In this document: positions 34,416 to 43,733 of the stretch, one piece after another
How positions within the stretch are numbered: position 1 is the stretch's first letter
How the letters are laid out: every line of letters begins with the position of its first letter
Assembly (NCBI GenBank): GCA_027484985.1
Contig: JAIXRW010000037.1
Span: forward strand, 59,866-123,865
Direction of reading: 5' to 3'
DNA from: Rhodobacter sp.
GTDB taxonomy: Bacteria; Pseudomonadota; Alphaproteobacteria; Rhodobacterales; Rhodobacteraceae
Length of the DNA stretch: 64,000 nt
The notes under the pieces: generated by a model
Databases searched by the model: none
What the model saw: the letters and a program-made list of their open reading frames with translations, nothing else
Told to the model about the DNA's origin: nothing
Translations under genes and position numbers: made by a program

Positions 34416-35225
34416 ATGAACAACCCGTGGCTTGCCGCCTTGTCCGCACTGTTTCTCTGGTGGTTCTCGACCGGCATCATCATGTGGCGGGTCAAACGCG
34501 CCGACCATCAGGGCCGCGACGCGCATCTGTGGTCCACCATCCTTGGCCTGCCGCTGGCGGTGGGCGGGGCGGTGGTGTTCCTGAATGTGCTTGATGACGA
34601 CACGGCAACAGGGGCCTATCTCGGCTTTCTGTCGGCCCTGTCGATCTGGGCATGGATCGAACTGGCCTTCCTGTCGGGTATCGTGGCCGGGCCGAACACC
34701 ACGCCCTGCCCCCCCCGCAGCAAGACCTTCAACCGCTTCCTGCGCGCCTGCGGCACCATCCTGTGGCACGAATTGCTGCTGATGGCGACCTTGGGCATCA
34801 TGGCCATCGTGACCGAAGGGCACCCGAACATCTTCGGCCTCTGGACCTTTGTGATCCTGTTCTTCGCCCGCATCTCGGCCAAGCTGAACCTGTTCTTCGG
34901 CGTGCCGCGCATCCATACCGAATTCCTTCCCCAAACCCTGTCGCACCTGCCCAGCCATTTCCGCCGCGCCCCGATGAATGCGGGCTTCCCGCTCTCGGTC
35001 TCGCTGCTTACCTTCGCCGCGGCCTGCTTTATGGAGCGCACCCACAGCGCGCCCACCACAGGCCATCTTGTCGGCTTTACCCTGCTGTCGTCCCTGACCA
35101 CGCTCGCCCTGCTCGAGCATTGGTTCATGGTCGTCCCCCTTCCCGACCAGAAACTCTGGCGCTGGATGATCCCCGCGCCGCCGAAACCTGCGCCCGAACC
35201 GGCCCTGATCCCAAGAAAGCACTGA
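34416..35225 (+). CDS. puhE: Putative photosynthetic complex assembly protein PuhE
   Basis: 269-residue polytopic membrane protein with about seven hydrophobic segments; PuhE modulates bacteriochlorophyll production in R. capsulatus. The ATG at 34416 starts at the first helix ([16 protein letters not shown]) and follows a G-rich ribosome site. An ATG at 34365 would add a basic tail without family likeness. It sits between acsF and hemA. Confidence 0.92.
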   Translation: MNNPWLAALSALFLWWFSTGIIMWRVKRADHQGRDAHLWSTILGLPLAVGGAVVFLNVLDDDTATGAYLGFLSALSIWAWIELAFLSGIVAGPNTTPCPPRSKTFNRFLRACGTILWHELLLMATLGIMAIVTEGHPNIFGLWTFVILFFARISAKLNLFFGVPRIHTEFLPQTLSHLPSHFRRAPMNAGFPLSVSLLTFAAACFMERTHSAPTTGHLVGFTLLSSLTTLALLEHWFMVVPLPDQKLWRWMIPAPPKPAPEPALIPRKH

Positions 35226-35226
35226 C

Positions 35227-36438
35227 ATGGATTTCGACGCCCTTTTCAGCAGCCAACTCGACGCCCTCAAGGCCGAAGGCAACTACCGCGTCTTTGCCGA
35301 GATGGAACGCCGCTGCGGCACCTTTCCGCGCGCCGCCAACCACAAGGACGGCAAGGTGCGCGAAGTCACCGTCTGGTGCTCGAACGACTATCTTGGCATG
35401 GGCCAGAACGAAGCAGTGGTGAACGCCATGGTCGAAGCGGTGCAAACCTGCGGCACCGGCGCGGGCGGCACGCGCAATATCAGCGGCACCAACCACCACC
35501 ACCTGATCCTCGAACGCGAACTGGCCGACCTGCACGCCAAGGAAGCGGCCCTTCTGTTCACCAGCGGATATGTGTCGAACTGGGCCGCGCTGTCCACGCT
35601 GGGCGCGAAAATTCCCAATGCGGTGATCCTGTCGGACGAAAAGAACCATGCCAGCATGATCGAAGGCATCCGCCATTCCCGCGCCGACAAGGTGCTGTGG
35701 AAACACAATGACTGGCGCGACCTTGACCGCAAACTGCATGCCGTGGGCGACCGGCCCAAAATCGTGGCCTTCGAAAGCGTCTATTCGATGGATGGCGACA
35801 TCGCCCCGATCCGCGAGATCGTCGAGGTATGCGAAGCCCATGGCGCGCTGTCCTATATCGACGAGGTCCATGCCGTGGGCATGTATGGCCCCCGCGGCGG
35901 CGGCGTGACCGAGGAACTGGGCCTTGCCCACCGCATCAACCTGATCGAGGGCACGCTGGGCAAGGCCTTTGGCTGTGTCGGCGGCTATATCACCGGATCG
36001 GCCGCCCTGTGCGATTTCATCCGCAGCTTTGCATCGGGCTTCATCTTCACCACCGCCCTGCCCCCCGCCGTAGCCGCCGCCGCCACCGCCTCGATCCGGC
36101 ACCTGAAACAATCGGGCGAGGAACGCGCCGCCCAACGCGCCAATGTGGCACGGCTGCGCGCCCGCCTTGACCGCGCGGGCATCCCGCATCTGGCCAATGA
36201 CAGCCACATCATCCCCGTGATGATCGGCGATCCGGTCAAATGCCGCATGATTTCGGATATCCTGATGGAAGACTGGGGCATCTATGTCCAGCCGATCAAC
36301 TACCCCACCGTGCCTAAGGGCACGGAACGGCTGCGTATCACCCCCGGCCCCTTGCATTCGGAAGCCGATATTGACCATCTGGTGAATGCGCTCAGCGCGC
36401 TTTGGCAACGCTGCGCCGTCAGCCACGCCGTGGCCTGA
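35227..36438 (+). CDS. hemA: 5-aminolevulinate synthase HemA
   Basis: Condenses glycine and succinyl-CoA to 5-aminolevulinate, the first tetrapyrrole step. It has 403 residues, of the class II PLP aminotransferase fold, with the PLP lysine at Lys246 ([13 protein letters not shown]) and [12 protein letters not shown] before it. It starts one base after the puhE stop, so precursor supply is tied to photosystem expression. Another alas gene may exist elsewhere, as in R. sphaeroides hemT. Confidence 0.97.
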   Translation: MDFDALFSSQLDALKAEGNYRVFAEMERRCGTFPRAANHKDGKVREVTVWCSNDYLGMGQNEAVVNAMVEAVQTCGTGAGGTRNISGTNHHHLILERELADLHAKEAALLFTSGYVSNWAALSTLGAKIPNAVILSDEKNHASMIEGIRHSRADKVLWKHNDWRDLDRKLHAVGDRPKIVAFESVYSMDGDIAPIREIVEVCEAHGALSYIDEVHAVGMYGPRGGGVTEELGLAHRINLIEGTLGKAFGCVGGYITGSAALCDFIRSFASGFIFTTALPPAVAAAATASIRHLKQSGEERAAQRANVARLRARLDRAGIPHLANDSHIIPVMIGDPVKCRMISDILMEDWGIYVQPINYPTVPKGTERLRITPGPLHSEADIDHLVNALSALWQRCAVSHAVA

Positions 36439-36557
36439 CCGCGGCAAGGCCCTTGGAGCAGGATGCAAATTTCGCCAAAAGTCGCGTTCACGAAGTCTTG
36501 TCAACCTTGCCCGACGCACCACTATAACATCTGCAAAATTCCCTTGGGAGGACCCCG

Positions 36558-36989
36558 ATGAAACTGACCCTGACCGCAATCGCCCTGACCGCCATCACCG
36601 CCATTCCGGCCTTTGCCGCGGGCGATGCGGAAGCCGGCGCCAAAGTCTTCAACCAGTGCCAGACCTGCCACTCGGTCGTCGATCCCGACGGCAAGGTGCT
36701 TGCCGGCAAGGGCTCGAAGACCGGCCCGAACCTTTACGGCGTGATCGGCCGCGCCGCTGCCAGCTATCCCGAATTCAAATATGGCGAAGGCATCAAGGAA
36801 CTGGGCGCCACCGGCTATGTCTGGACGGAAGAAGACCTTGCCGTATATGTGCAGGACCCGACCAAGTTCCTCGACGACAAGACCGGCGACAAGAAGGCCA
36901 AGTCGAAGATGATGTTCAAGCTCAAGAAGGCCGAGGATGCCGCCAACGTGGCCGCCTACCTCGCCTCGCTGGCCCCGGCCGCGCAGTAA
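36558..36989 (+). CDS. cycA: Cytochrome c2 CycA
   Basis: Periplasmic electron carrier between the bc1 complex and the reaction centre. It has 143 residues: signal peptide 1-21 (cut after AFAA, before GDAEAG), haem site CQTCH (Cys34, Cys37, His38) and a methionine ligand in SKMMFKL. GGGAGG precedes the ATG by 6 bases. A 119 bp gap from hemA allows its own promoter. It is followed by an intrinsic terminator. Confidence 0.96.
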   Translation: MKLTLTAIALTAITAIPAFAAGDAEAGAKVFNQCQTCHSVVDPDGKVLAGKGSKTGPNLYGVIGRAAASYPEFKYGEGIKELGATGYVWTEEDLAVYVQDPTKFLDDKTGDKKAKSKMMFKLKKAEDAANVAAYLASLAPAAQ

Positions 36990-37013
36990 TCAGTTCCGTT
37001 TTCGGGACAGAAT

Positions 37014-37040
37014 GGGTCGCCGCAAGGCGGCCCCTTTTTT
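37014..37040 (+). terminator. Intrinsic terminator after cycA
   Basis: G/C stem (GGTCGCC/GGCGGCC) with a GCAA-type loop, followed by CC and six T. It lies 25 bases after the cycA stop and probably ends the bchF-puh-hemA-cycA transcripts. Confidence 0.8.
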
Positions 37041-37065
37041 CATTGCGGCGCCATCCCCGGCCCAA

Positions 37066-37140
37066 GGCGGGGGGCTGTCTGCCCCCCGGTGCCGCGCAAG
37101 GCGCGGCCCTCCCCCCGAGGATATTTGGGCGAGTATGAAA
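37066..37140 (+). repeat. Dispersed GC-hairpin repeat, copy 7
   Basis: G/C hairpin (CGGGGGGC...GCCCCCCGG) and the tail GAGGATATTTGGGCGAG. It forms one arm of a long palindrome with copy 8 in the convergent gap between cycA and urtE. Confidence 0.65.
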
Positions 37141-37155
37141 GGCGGATTTCCCCTG

Positions 37156-37222
37156 TTTTCATACTCGGAAAAATATCCTCGGCGGGAAGGCCCGCAGGGC
37201 CGCGGGGGGCAGACGGCCCCCC
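37156..37222 (-). repeat. Dispersed GC-hairpin repeat, copy 8 (inverted to copy 7)
   Basis: Inverted copy (CATACTCGGAAAAATATCC then G/C hairpin). With copy 7 it may insulate the photosynthesis superoperon from the leftward urt operon. Confidence 0.65.
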
Positions 37223-37251
37223 GTGCGACGGTTGCCATATAGGCTGCGTCG

Positions 37252-37947
37252 TCAGACCGAAACCGTCTGGCGCAGCACCTCCTGCGAAAGCGCGTCCTTG
37301 CGGCCCGACAGCGCCACCTGACCGCGTTTTAGCACATAGAAACTGTCGGCCAGCCCATAGGCGAAATCGAAATACTGCTCGACCAGCACGATGGCCATGT
37401 CGCCCTTGCCGCGCAGATAGGAAATCACCCGCCCGATCTGCTGGATGATATTGGGCTGGATGCCTTCGGTCGGTTCGTCCATCAGCAACACGCGCGGCTT
37501 CATGAGCATGGCCCGCGCGATGGCCAGTTGCTGCTGCTGCCCGCCCGAAAGATCGCCCCCGCGCCGATGGCCCATATCGCGCAGCACGGGAAACAGGTCG
37601 TAAATCTCGTCCGGTATCTGGTGATCGGCTTTCGGCAGCACGGCAAAGGCGGTTTCCATATTCTCTTTCACCGTCAGCAGCGGAAAGATCATCCGCCCCT
37701 GCGGCACCACGGCGAGCCCGCGCTTTGCCATGCCCTGCGGCGGCACAGGCGGCACTTCCTCGCCCCCCAGCGTGATCGTCCCGCCCGAGCGCGGATGCGT
37801 CCCCCCCAGCGCCTTCAGCAGGCTGGTCTTGCCCACCCCGTTGGTGCCCATCACGCAGGTCACTTCGCCTGCCCGCGCCACCATGTCGATCCCGTAAAGG
37901 ATTTGCGACCCGCCGTAATGCAGCGTCAGCCCCTTGGTTTCCAGCAT
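37252..37947 (-). CDS. urtE: Urea ABC transporter ATPase UrtE
   Basis: Branched-chain-type (LivF-like) ATPase of the urea uptake system, 231 residues, with Walker A GTNGVGKTS (34-42), the signature LSGGQQQQ and Walker B LLMDEPTEG. The ATG at 37947 begins MLETKGLTLHYGG; upstream in-frame sequence is not family-like. It is the last gene of urtA-B-C-D-E; assignment to urea rather than amino acids rests on urtA and urtB and on the urease neighbours. Confidence 0.95.
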   Translation of the reverse strand: MLETKGLTLHYGGSQILYGIDMVARAGEVTCVMGTNGVGKTSLLKALGGTHPRSGGTITLGGEEVPPVPPQGMAKRGLAVVPQGRMIFPLLTVKENMETAFAVLPKADHQIPDEIYDLFPVLRDMGHRRGGDLSGGQQQQLAIARAMLMKPRVLLMDEPTEGIQPNIIQQIGRVISYLRGKGDMAIVLVEQYFDFAYGLADSFYVLKRGQVALSGRKDALSQEVLRQTVSV

Positions 37948-37958
37948 CAGCCCCGTCC

Positions 37959-38702
37959 TTACCCGCGCCCCAGATAGACATCGATCACCTGTTGGTTCCG
38001 CGTCACATGGTCGAGCGACCCTTCCGCAAGAACCGCCCCCTCGTGCAGCACCGTCACCTTGCAATCGAGGCGGCGGACGAAATCCATGTCATGCTCGACC
38101 ACCACCACGGCGCGGGTCTTGGCCATCTCGACCAGCAGCCGCGTGGTATGTTCGCGTTCTGCCAGCGTCATGCCCGCTGCGGGTTCATCGACCAAAAGCA
38201 GCCGCGGTTCCTGCGCCAGCAGCATCCCGATCTCCAGCCATTGCTTCTGCCCGTGGCTCAACTCGCCCGCCTTGCGGGCCAAGGCATCGGACAGCCCCAC
38301 CTCTTCGGCCAGCGCCGCCACATTGGCGCGGTCCTGCGCCCCTTCGCGCCAGAACAGCACGCGCCACGGGCTGCGCGGGGCCCTCAGCGCCATGATCAGG
38401 TTCTCATGCACCGTCTGGTCCTCGAACACGGTGGGGCGCTGGAACTTGCGCCCCACACCCGCGCGGGCGATCTGCGCCTCGGTCATCGACAGAAGCGACA
38501 GGGGGCGGTCGCCAAAGGTGACGGTCCCCGCATCGGGGCGCGTCTTGCCGGTGACGATATCCATGAAGGTGGTCTTGCCCGCCCCGTTCGGCCCGATGAT
38601 GGCGCGCAACTCGGCGGGGCCGATGCTGAAGGACAGATTGTTGATGGCGCGAAACCCGTCAAAACTGACCGACACGCCCGACACTTCCAGAAGCGCGCTC
38701 AT
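37959..38702 (-). CDS. urtD: Urea ABC transporter ATPase UrtD
   Basis: LivG-like ATPase of 247 residues, with Walker A GPNGAGKTT, signature LSHGQKQWLEIGM and Walker B LLLVDEPAAGMT typical of UrtD. The start overlaps the urtC stop by four bases. Works with UrtE as a heterodimer beneath UrtBC. Confidence 0.95.
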   Translation of the reverse strand: MSALLEVSGVSVSFDGFRAINNLSFSIGPAELRAIIGPNGAGKTTFMDIVTGKTRPDAGTVTFGDRPLSLLSMTEAQIARAGVGRKFQRPTVFEDQTVHENLIMALRAPRSPWRVLFWREGAQDRANVAALAEEVGLSDALARKAGELSHGQKQWLEIGMLLAQEPRLLLVDEPAAGMTLAEREHTTRLLVEMAKTRAVVVVEHDMDFVRRLDCKVTVLHEGAVLAEGSLDHVTRNQQVIDVYLGRG

Positions 38703-39931
38703 TCCCGTGCCTCCCGCTCCATCAGCGCCCCGTCATCGGGGCCCAGCGGCGCCCCCCTGCGGTTCGGGGCACGCAGGCCCTGCCAAAGGTCGAACAACCC
38801 AGCCAGGCCCTTTGGCGCGAACAGCGTGACCGCCACGAAAGACAGGCCAAGCACGACCGACCACCAGTCAACCCATTGCACGGTATAGAACCCCAAGGGC
38901 AGGTCCGGCACGCGCCCCCCCGTGAACCAGCTTGACACCAGCGTCACGAAGGCCGCCCCGATCACCGCGCCGTAAAGCCGCCCGCGCCCGCCGATGGCGA
39001 CCCAGACCGCAAGGTAGATCGACGCGATGGGCGCAAGCTCGGCAGGGTTGATGATGCCCGCCTGCGGGTAATACAAGGCACCAGCCAGCGCCGCGATCAC
39101 CGCCGTCAGGCTAAAGACGAAAAGCTTGTAGCCCTCGACCGTATAACCAAGGAACCGCACGCGCTGTTCGTCATCGCGGATGGCGCGGATCACCGATCCG
39201 AACTTGCCTGACACGACCCATGCCAGCAGCGCATAGCCAAGGCCAAGTGCCGCGGCCGAGGCCCACAGGAACCAGACCGACAGGCGATCCTGCGACACAT
39301 CCCCCAGCCCCGGCAGGTTCTGCAAGCCCGAAAGGCCGTTATTGCCGCGCAGGCCTGAATCGTTCTGGAAAAGATAGAGCGCCAGCGCCAGCGTCATGGC
39401 CTGCGTCAGGATCGAGAGATACACCCCCGTCACCCTTGCGCGAAAGGCCAGCCAGCCGAAGACAAGCGCCAACACCCCCGGCACGGCCACGACCAGCGCC
39501 AGTTGCAGCCAGAAACCATGCGCGAAAACCCAGATCGGCGGCAGTTCCGACGCGCCCACCACCCCGAAAATCTGCGTGGCAATACCTTGGCGGATCTCTT
39601 CTGCCGTGGCGGGCAGCACTCCTTCGGCCAACGCCGCAACCACGATTTCCTCGGTGCGGGCATACATCAGCCACATGCCCAGCATATAGCCGCCAAGCGC
39701 GAAAAACGCCATGTGGCCAAGCGACAGGATGCCCGCATAGCCCCAGATCAGGTCCATCGCCAGCGCGACCAGACATAGGCACAGCGTCTTGCCCAGCGTC
39801 TTGACGAACGAGGTCGATACGAAAGCCACGCCGTAAGCATCCGACAGCAGCGTCACCGCCAGCGTGAAGACGGCCAATATCAGGATGAACCACAGCACCG
39901 AGGGGTTCCTGGCAAAGAAAGAACGGCTCAT
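38699..39931 (-). CDS. urtC: Urea ABC transporter permease UrtC
   Basis: LivM-like permease, 410 residues, about ten membrane helices. The family motifs GYAGILSLGHMAFFALGGY and, near the EAA loop, VIRAIRDDEQRVRFLGY are visible. It has the extended loop after the second helix (about 95-130) usual for UrtC. It is separated from urtB by a repeat of about 60 bp. Confidence 0.95.
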   Translation of the reverse strand: MSRSFFARNPSVLWFILILAVFTLAVTLLSDAYGVAFVSTSFVKTLGKTLCLCLVALAMDLIWGYAGILSLGHMAFFALGGYMLGMWLMYARTEEIVVAALAEGVLPATAEEIRQGIATQIFGVVGASELPPIWVFAHGFWLQLALVVAVPGVLALVFGWLAFRARVTGVYLSILTQAMTLALALYLFQNDSGLRGNNGLSGLQNLPGLGDVSQDRLSVWFLWASAAALGLGYALLAWVVSGKFGSVIRAIRDDEQRVRFLGYTVEGYKLFVFSLTAVIAALAGALYYPQAGIINPAELAPIASIYLAVWVAIGGRGRLYGAVIGAAFVTLVSSWFTGGRVPDLPLGFYTVQWVDWWSVVLGLSFVAVTLFAPKGLAGLFDLWQGLRAPNRRGAPLGPDDGALMEREARE

Positions 39932-39964
39932 TCGGGAACCCCTGCGATGGGCCCCGCGGGCAAG

Positions 39965-40019
39965 GCGGGGGCTTCGCGCCCCCGCACCCCCGCGGGATAT
40001 TTGAAGGCAGAAAATGAAG
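39965..40019 (+). repeat. Dispersed GC-hairpin repeat, copy 9 (urtB/urtC gap)
   Basis: GCGGGGGC/GCCCCCGC hairpin and then CGGGATATTTGAAGGCAG and AAAATGAAGG. It lies between urtB and urtC, antiparallel to transcription. Confidence 0.65.
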
Positions 40020-40028
40020 GCGACATGT

Positions 40029-41975
40029 TCAGTCCCCCGCCGCGCGGCCCTTGAGGGCGATGATCCCCCGCGGGCGGAACTGGATGAACAGGATGATGAA
40101 CAGGATCATGTAGGTCTGGGCGGCCAGCGTGTTCGAGGGGTTGAACCATTCGATCCCCTTTTGCATCAGCCCGATCAGCGCGGCCCCCGCCAGCGTGCCC
40201 CAGATATTGCCAACCCCGCCCACCACAACCGTCATGAAGCTTTGCACGATGTAGTCCGAGCCAAGTTCTGAGGTGACTTTGGCAAACAGCCCGATCGCCA
40301 CGCCCGCGATACCCGCAATCCCCGACCCGATGCCGAAGGTCAGCATGTTGATGCGATCGGGGTCGATGCCCATGCTGGCCGCCATGGCGGGGTTCTGCGT
40401 CACCGCCCGCACCTCGAGCCCGAGACGCGTGCGCTTCATCAGCCACAGGAAGAATGCCAGAAAGACCAGCGCCAGCGCGAAGATGGCGATGCGGATATAG
40501 CTGATCGCGATCACATCGTTCACCACCCATGCCCCGTCCAGCCATGCAGGCGCGGTCAGCGGACGGGCCTGCGTGCCGAAGATGTTCTTGGCCAGCTGTT
40601 GCAGCGCGATGGAGATGCCGAAGGTGGCAAGCAGCGTTTCAAGCGGGCGCTTGTAAAGGTGGCGGATCACCAGCCGCTCCATCGCGACCCCTGCGGCAAA
40701 GGTGACGGCAAAGGCCAAGGGCAGCGCCACGATGATCGACAGCGTGTAATTTGTGATCCACAGCTGCACCACATAGCCGGTATAGGCGCCCATCATGATG
40801 AATTCGCCATGCGCCATGTTGATCACCCGCATCACGCCGAAGGTGATGGCAAGGCCGATGGCGGCAAGGAAATAGATCGAGGCGAGCGACAGCGCATCCA
40901 GCGCAAGGTCCGCCGCCTGCATCGCCCCCACCGCCGTGCCGATGCGGCCCAAAGCGGCGGCGGCGGCGGCGGTGACGGCCGCGTCTGGTTCGGCATAGGC
41001 TTCGGCAAAGCGGTGGGCGGCCACGGCGGCGGCGACCTCGGCATCGGTGGCGGCGGGGGGCACGGTGCCTGCGGCTTCCAGCGCGTTATAGGCGCGGTCG
41101 CGGGCCTCTTGCCGCGAAAGATCGGCCAGCGGCACGCCGCCCACCGCCCCGTCCTTCAGGTTGGCGGCCAGCGCATGCCGCGCCTCGTCCACAGTCAGCC
41201 GCGCGGGGGCAAGGTTGGCCGCGACCAGCAGGTCATAGGCCTCGGCCTCGGTCAGGTCGCGGCCCGGTTTCAGCTCGCGGGCGATATTGGCGCCGGCGGG
41301 CGGCTCGCCCGCAAAGGCGATGCGCGTTGTGGCGACCAGCGGGTTCAGCGCCGCCCGCAGGTCAAGCGCGGGGTCGCGGCCGAAGCTTTCGATAGCGGCA
41401 ACCCGCGCTTGGCTCGTGGCCCCGAAGCGAATGGTCAGCAGCCCCACCAGCCGCTCCTTCTGTGCCCTCAGCACGGGGTCATCCTCGCCCGCCACGCTGG
41501 CAGACAATGGTTCCAGCGCCTCGGGCTTGGGGTCTTTCGCGATCGATTCAAGTGCCGCCACCCGTTTGGCGCGGTCGGGGTCGGACAGGGTGAATTGCAC
41601 CAGCGCCGTAGCGATCAGCCCGCGCACGCCGGCATTGGGCTTCAACTCGGCAATGTCGCCCTTGGCGGCGGTTCCGGCATCGGCCCCTGCCAGATCGGTC
41701 AGCGCCCAGCCATCGGCGGATTTCGCGATGATGAAGAAGGCCCCGTCCGCCTTGCGCTGGCCCAGCCGCTTGTCGCCCCAGGCTTCCAGAATGGCCGCCG
41801 CCTGCGCATCACCGCTGGCCGCCAGTTCGGCAATCACCGGCCCGATGGTCTGACGCGAGGGTTTCTCGATGGCGGCCGCGTTGCGTGCCACGATCTCGGC
41901 CGCTGTTTCGGCACTGGCGGGCAGCGCGAACAGCGCCGAAAGGCACAGCGCAAGGGCAAGATAAAGCGAACGCAT
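40029..41975 (-). CDS. urtB: Urea ABC transporter permease UrtB
   Basis: 648 residues: signal peptide (about 1-22, ending PASA), a periplasmic helical-repeat region of about 320 residues, then a LivH-like permease (about 350-648, starting near LASIYFLAAIGLAITFGVMRVINMAHGE). The long N-terminal part separates UrtB from LivH and is typical of Rhodobacteraceae/Rhizobiales UrtB. The ATG at 41973-41975 starts the signal peptide and has AGG upstream. An ATG five codons earlier is possible. Confidence 0.94.
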   Translation of the reverse strand: MRSLYLALALCLSALFALPASAETAAEIVARNAAAIEKPSRQTIGPVIAELAASGDAQAAAILEAWGDKRLGQRKADGAFFIIAKSADGWALTDLAGADAGTAAKGDIAELKPNAGVRGLIATALVQFTLSDPDRAKRVAALESIAKDPKPEALEPLSASVAGEDDPVLRAQKERLVGLLTIRFGATSQARVAAIESFGRDPALDLRAALNPLVATTRIAFAGEPPAGANIARELKPGRDLTEAEAYDLLVAANLAPARLTVDEARHALAANLKDGAVGGVPLADLSRQEARDRAYNALEAAGTVPPAATDAEVAAAVAAHRFAEAYAEPDAAVTAAAAAALGRIGTAVGAMQAADLALDALSLASIYFLAAIGLAITFGVMRVINMAHGEFIMMGAYTGYVVQLWITNYTLSIIVALPLAFAVTFAAGVAMERLVIRHLYKRPLETLLATFGISIALQQLAKNIFGTQARPLTAPAWLDGAWVVNDVIAISYIRIAIFALALVFLAFFLWLMKRTRLGLEVRAVTQNPAMAASMGIDPDRINMLTFGIGSGIAGIAGVAIGLFAKVTSELGSDYIVQSFMTVVVGGVGNIWGTLAGAALIGLMQKGIEWFNPSNTLAAQTYMILFIILFIQFRPRGIIALKGRAAGD

Positions 41976-42008
41976 GAATACCTGCGGCAAAGGGGGGAAA
42001 TGGGGGGT

Positions 42009-42034
42009 GCGGGGGGCCGGTCACGGCCCCCCGC
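42009..42034. other. Intercistronic hairpin between urtA and urtB
   Basis: Perfect 10 bp G/C stem (GCGGGGGGCC/GGCCCCCCGC) with a 6-base loop, just after the urtA stop. No T run follows, so it is more likely an mRNA-protecting or attenuating element. This would give more binding protein than permease. Confidence 0.55.
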
Positions 42035-42040
42035 TGCCTG

Positions 42041-43324
42041 TCAGTAGTTGGATTTCAACTGCACGCAGGTCTTGGTTTCCGTGTTGTACATCCCGCAGCC
42101 CAGACCCGGCCAATCCGATTCCAGCACCGCCGATTCCGGCAGGAAATCGGTCCAGGCATCGCCCGCAACAGGCTCGGTCTGGCTGATGATGTCGAACTGG
42201 CCATCGGCGCGGATCTCGCCGATCAGCACGGGTTTGGTCAGGTGATGGTTGGGCAGCATCTTGGCGATACCGCCCGTCAGGTTCTTGACCTCTTGGCCAT
42301 ACATCGCGTCGCGCACGGCATCGACATCGGTCGTGCCTGCCTTCTCGACCGCCTGCACCCACATCTGGAAGCCGATATAGGTGGCTTCCATCGGGTCATT
42401 GGTCACGCGCTTGTCGTCACCGATAAAGGCGTGCCACTGCTTGATGAAGGCGGCATTTTCCGGCGTATCGGCGGATTCGAAATAGTTCCACGCCGCCAGA
42501 TGGCCGACAAGGTTGGTGGTATCCAGACCCGACAGTTCCTCTTCCCCGACCGAGAAGGCGACCACGGGCAGCTTGTCCGCCGTCACACCCGCCGCCGCGA
42601 GTTCCTTGTAGAAGCCCACATTCGCATCGCCGTTGATGGTCGAGATCACGCCCACCTTCTTGCCGTCAGCGCCCAGCGCCACAACGTCGGACACGATCTT
42701 GGACCAGTCCGAATGGCCAAAGGGCGTGTAGTTCACAAAGATATCCTCTTTCGGGATACCCTTGGAAATCAGGTAGCTTTCCAGAATGTTGTTCGTGGTG
42801 CGCGGATAGACATAGTCGGTGCCCAGCAGCGCGAATTTCTGCACGCCCAGCTCGTTCAGGTAATAGTCCACCGCCGGAATGGCCTGCTGGTTCGGCGCGG
42901 CCCCGGTATAGAACACGTTTTTCGAGCTTTCCTCGCCCTCGTATTGCACCGGATAGAACAGAAGGCCGTTCAGCTCTTCCACCACCGGCAGCACCGACTT
43001 GCGGCTTACGCTGGTCCAGCAGCCGAACATCACGGCCACCTTGTCAACGGTCAGCAATTCGCGCGCCTTTTCGGCAAACAGCGGCCAGTCCGACGCGGGG
43101 TCAACCACCACGGCTTCCAGCTTCTTGCCCAAAAGGCCGCCCTTCTTGTTCTGCTCGTCGATCATCATCAGGACGGTGTCCTTCAGCGTCGTCTCGGAAA
43201 TCGCCATCGTCCCCGACAGCGAATGCAGAACGCCGATCTTGATCGTGTCATCGGCGGCCTGCGCCATTCCTGCCGACGCAAGGCCCATCGCCCCCGCCAG
43301 CATCATCCCCTTGAACCCGTTCAT
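42041..43324 (-). CDS. urtA: Urea ABC transporter substrate-binding protein UrtA
   Basis: Periplasmic binding protein, 427 residues. Signal peptide about 1-23 (GMAQA/ADDTIK). The family-typical IKIGVLHSLSGTMAISE and FYPVQYEGEESSKNVFYTGAAPNQQ match UrtA and its cytoplasmic relative AmiC. The ATG at 43324 begins the signal peptide; an ATG eight codons earlier is possible. It leads the urtABCDE operon. Confidence 0.96.
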   Translation of the reverse strand: MNGFKGMMLAGAMGLASAGMAQAADDTIKIGVLHSLSGTMAISETTLKDTVLMMIDEQNKKGGLLGKKLEAVVVDPASDWPLFAEKARELLTVDKVAVMFGCWTSVSRKSVLPVVEELNGLLFYPVQYEGEESSKNVFYTGAAPNQQAIPAVDYYLNELGVQKFALLGTDYVYPRTTNNILESYLISKGIPKEDIFVNYTPFGHSDWSKIVSDVVALGADGKKVGVISTINGDANVGFYKELAAAGVTADKLPVVAFSVGEEELSGLDTTNLVGHLAAWNYFESADTPENAAFIKQWHAFIGDDKRVTNDPMEATYIGFQMWVQAVEKAGTTDVDAVRDAMYGQEVKNLTGGIAKMLPNHHLTKPVLIGEIRADGQFDIISQTEPVAGDAWTDFLPESAVLESDWPGLGCGMYNTETKTCVQLKSNY

Positions 43325-43680
43325 TAGGTTTTCCCTGTTTCGGGCCATCCGAAGCCGCCCTTCCCAAACGGGCCGGGGCACATTATCTTCAGATGGCAAC
43401 TTCGTGTTGCACCCGTGCGGTGGGGGCCGGACTTCCACATCATGTCCCCCGCCGCACATCTTTCCCTGCCGGGGCAAAAAAAACCCCGCAGGCTGAAAAG
43501 ACAGGCATCGCGCCCCTGCGGCAATGCCCGCTTCCCAGCCGGTCAACCGCGCATCCGGCCATCGGGTGAAACTGCCCATAATTTCCGCAGCATTTCAGGC
43601 TTAGCCCTATCTTTGGGCGCCATTCCGGCCCGCCGCGACCCGACTCGGGGCGGAATCGGCGCGGAACGGGTCGGAAAATG
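43325..43680. other. urtA upstream region without a gene
   Basis: About 350 bp between the urease terminator and urtA without a credible gene. It contains a GATAAT-like -10 sequence (minus strand, around 43385-43390), an NtrC-like motif (43408-43424) and an A/T-loop hairpin (CCTGCCGGGG/CCCCGCAGG, about 43469-43495). It is read as the promoter and leader of urtABCDE. Confidence 0.5.
43408..43424. promoter_or_regulatory. NtrC-like site upstream of urtA
   Basis: TGCACC-N5-GGTGGG, matching the NtrC palindrome TGCACC-N5-GGTGCA in all but two bases. Nitrogen control of urea uptake is common, and NtrC acts on sigma-70 promoters in R. capsulatus. This is a single imperfect match and so remains tentative. 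Confidence 0.35.
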
Positions 43681-43704
43681 AAAAACCGGGCACATGGCCT
43701 GGTT
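43681..43704 (-). terminator. Intrinsic terminator after ureG
   Basis: Minus-strand stem AACCAGGC/GCCCGGTT (one mismatch) with a 5-base loop followed by TTTTT. It lies 30 bases beyond the ureG stop and separates the urease genes from urtA. Confidence 0.7.
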
Positions 43705-43733
43705 TCCCCCTACCCTGCCCTGACCGGGTGTTG

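Noticed and set aside
36439..36557. PpsR or FnrL site before cycA
   Set aside because: No TGT-N12-ACA or TTGAY-N4-RTCAA is present; TTGTCA and TATAAC are 19 bases apart, too weak to call.
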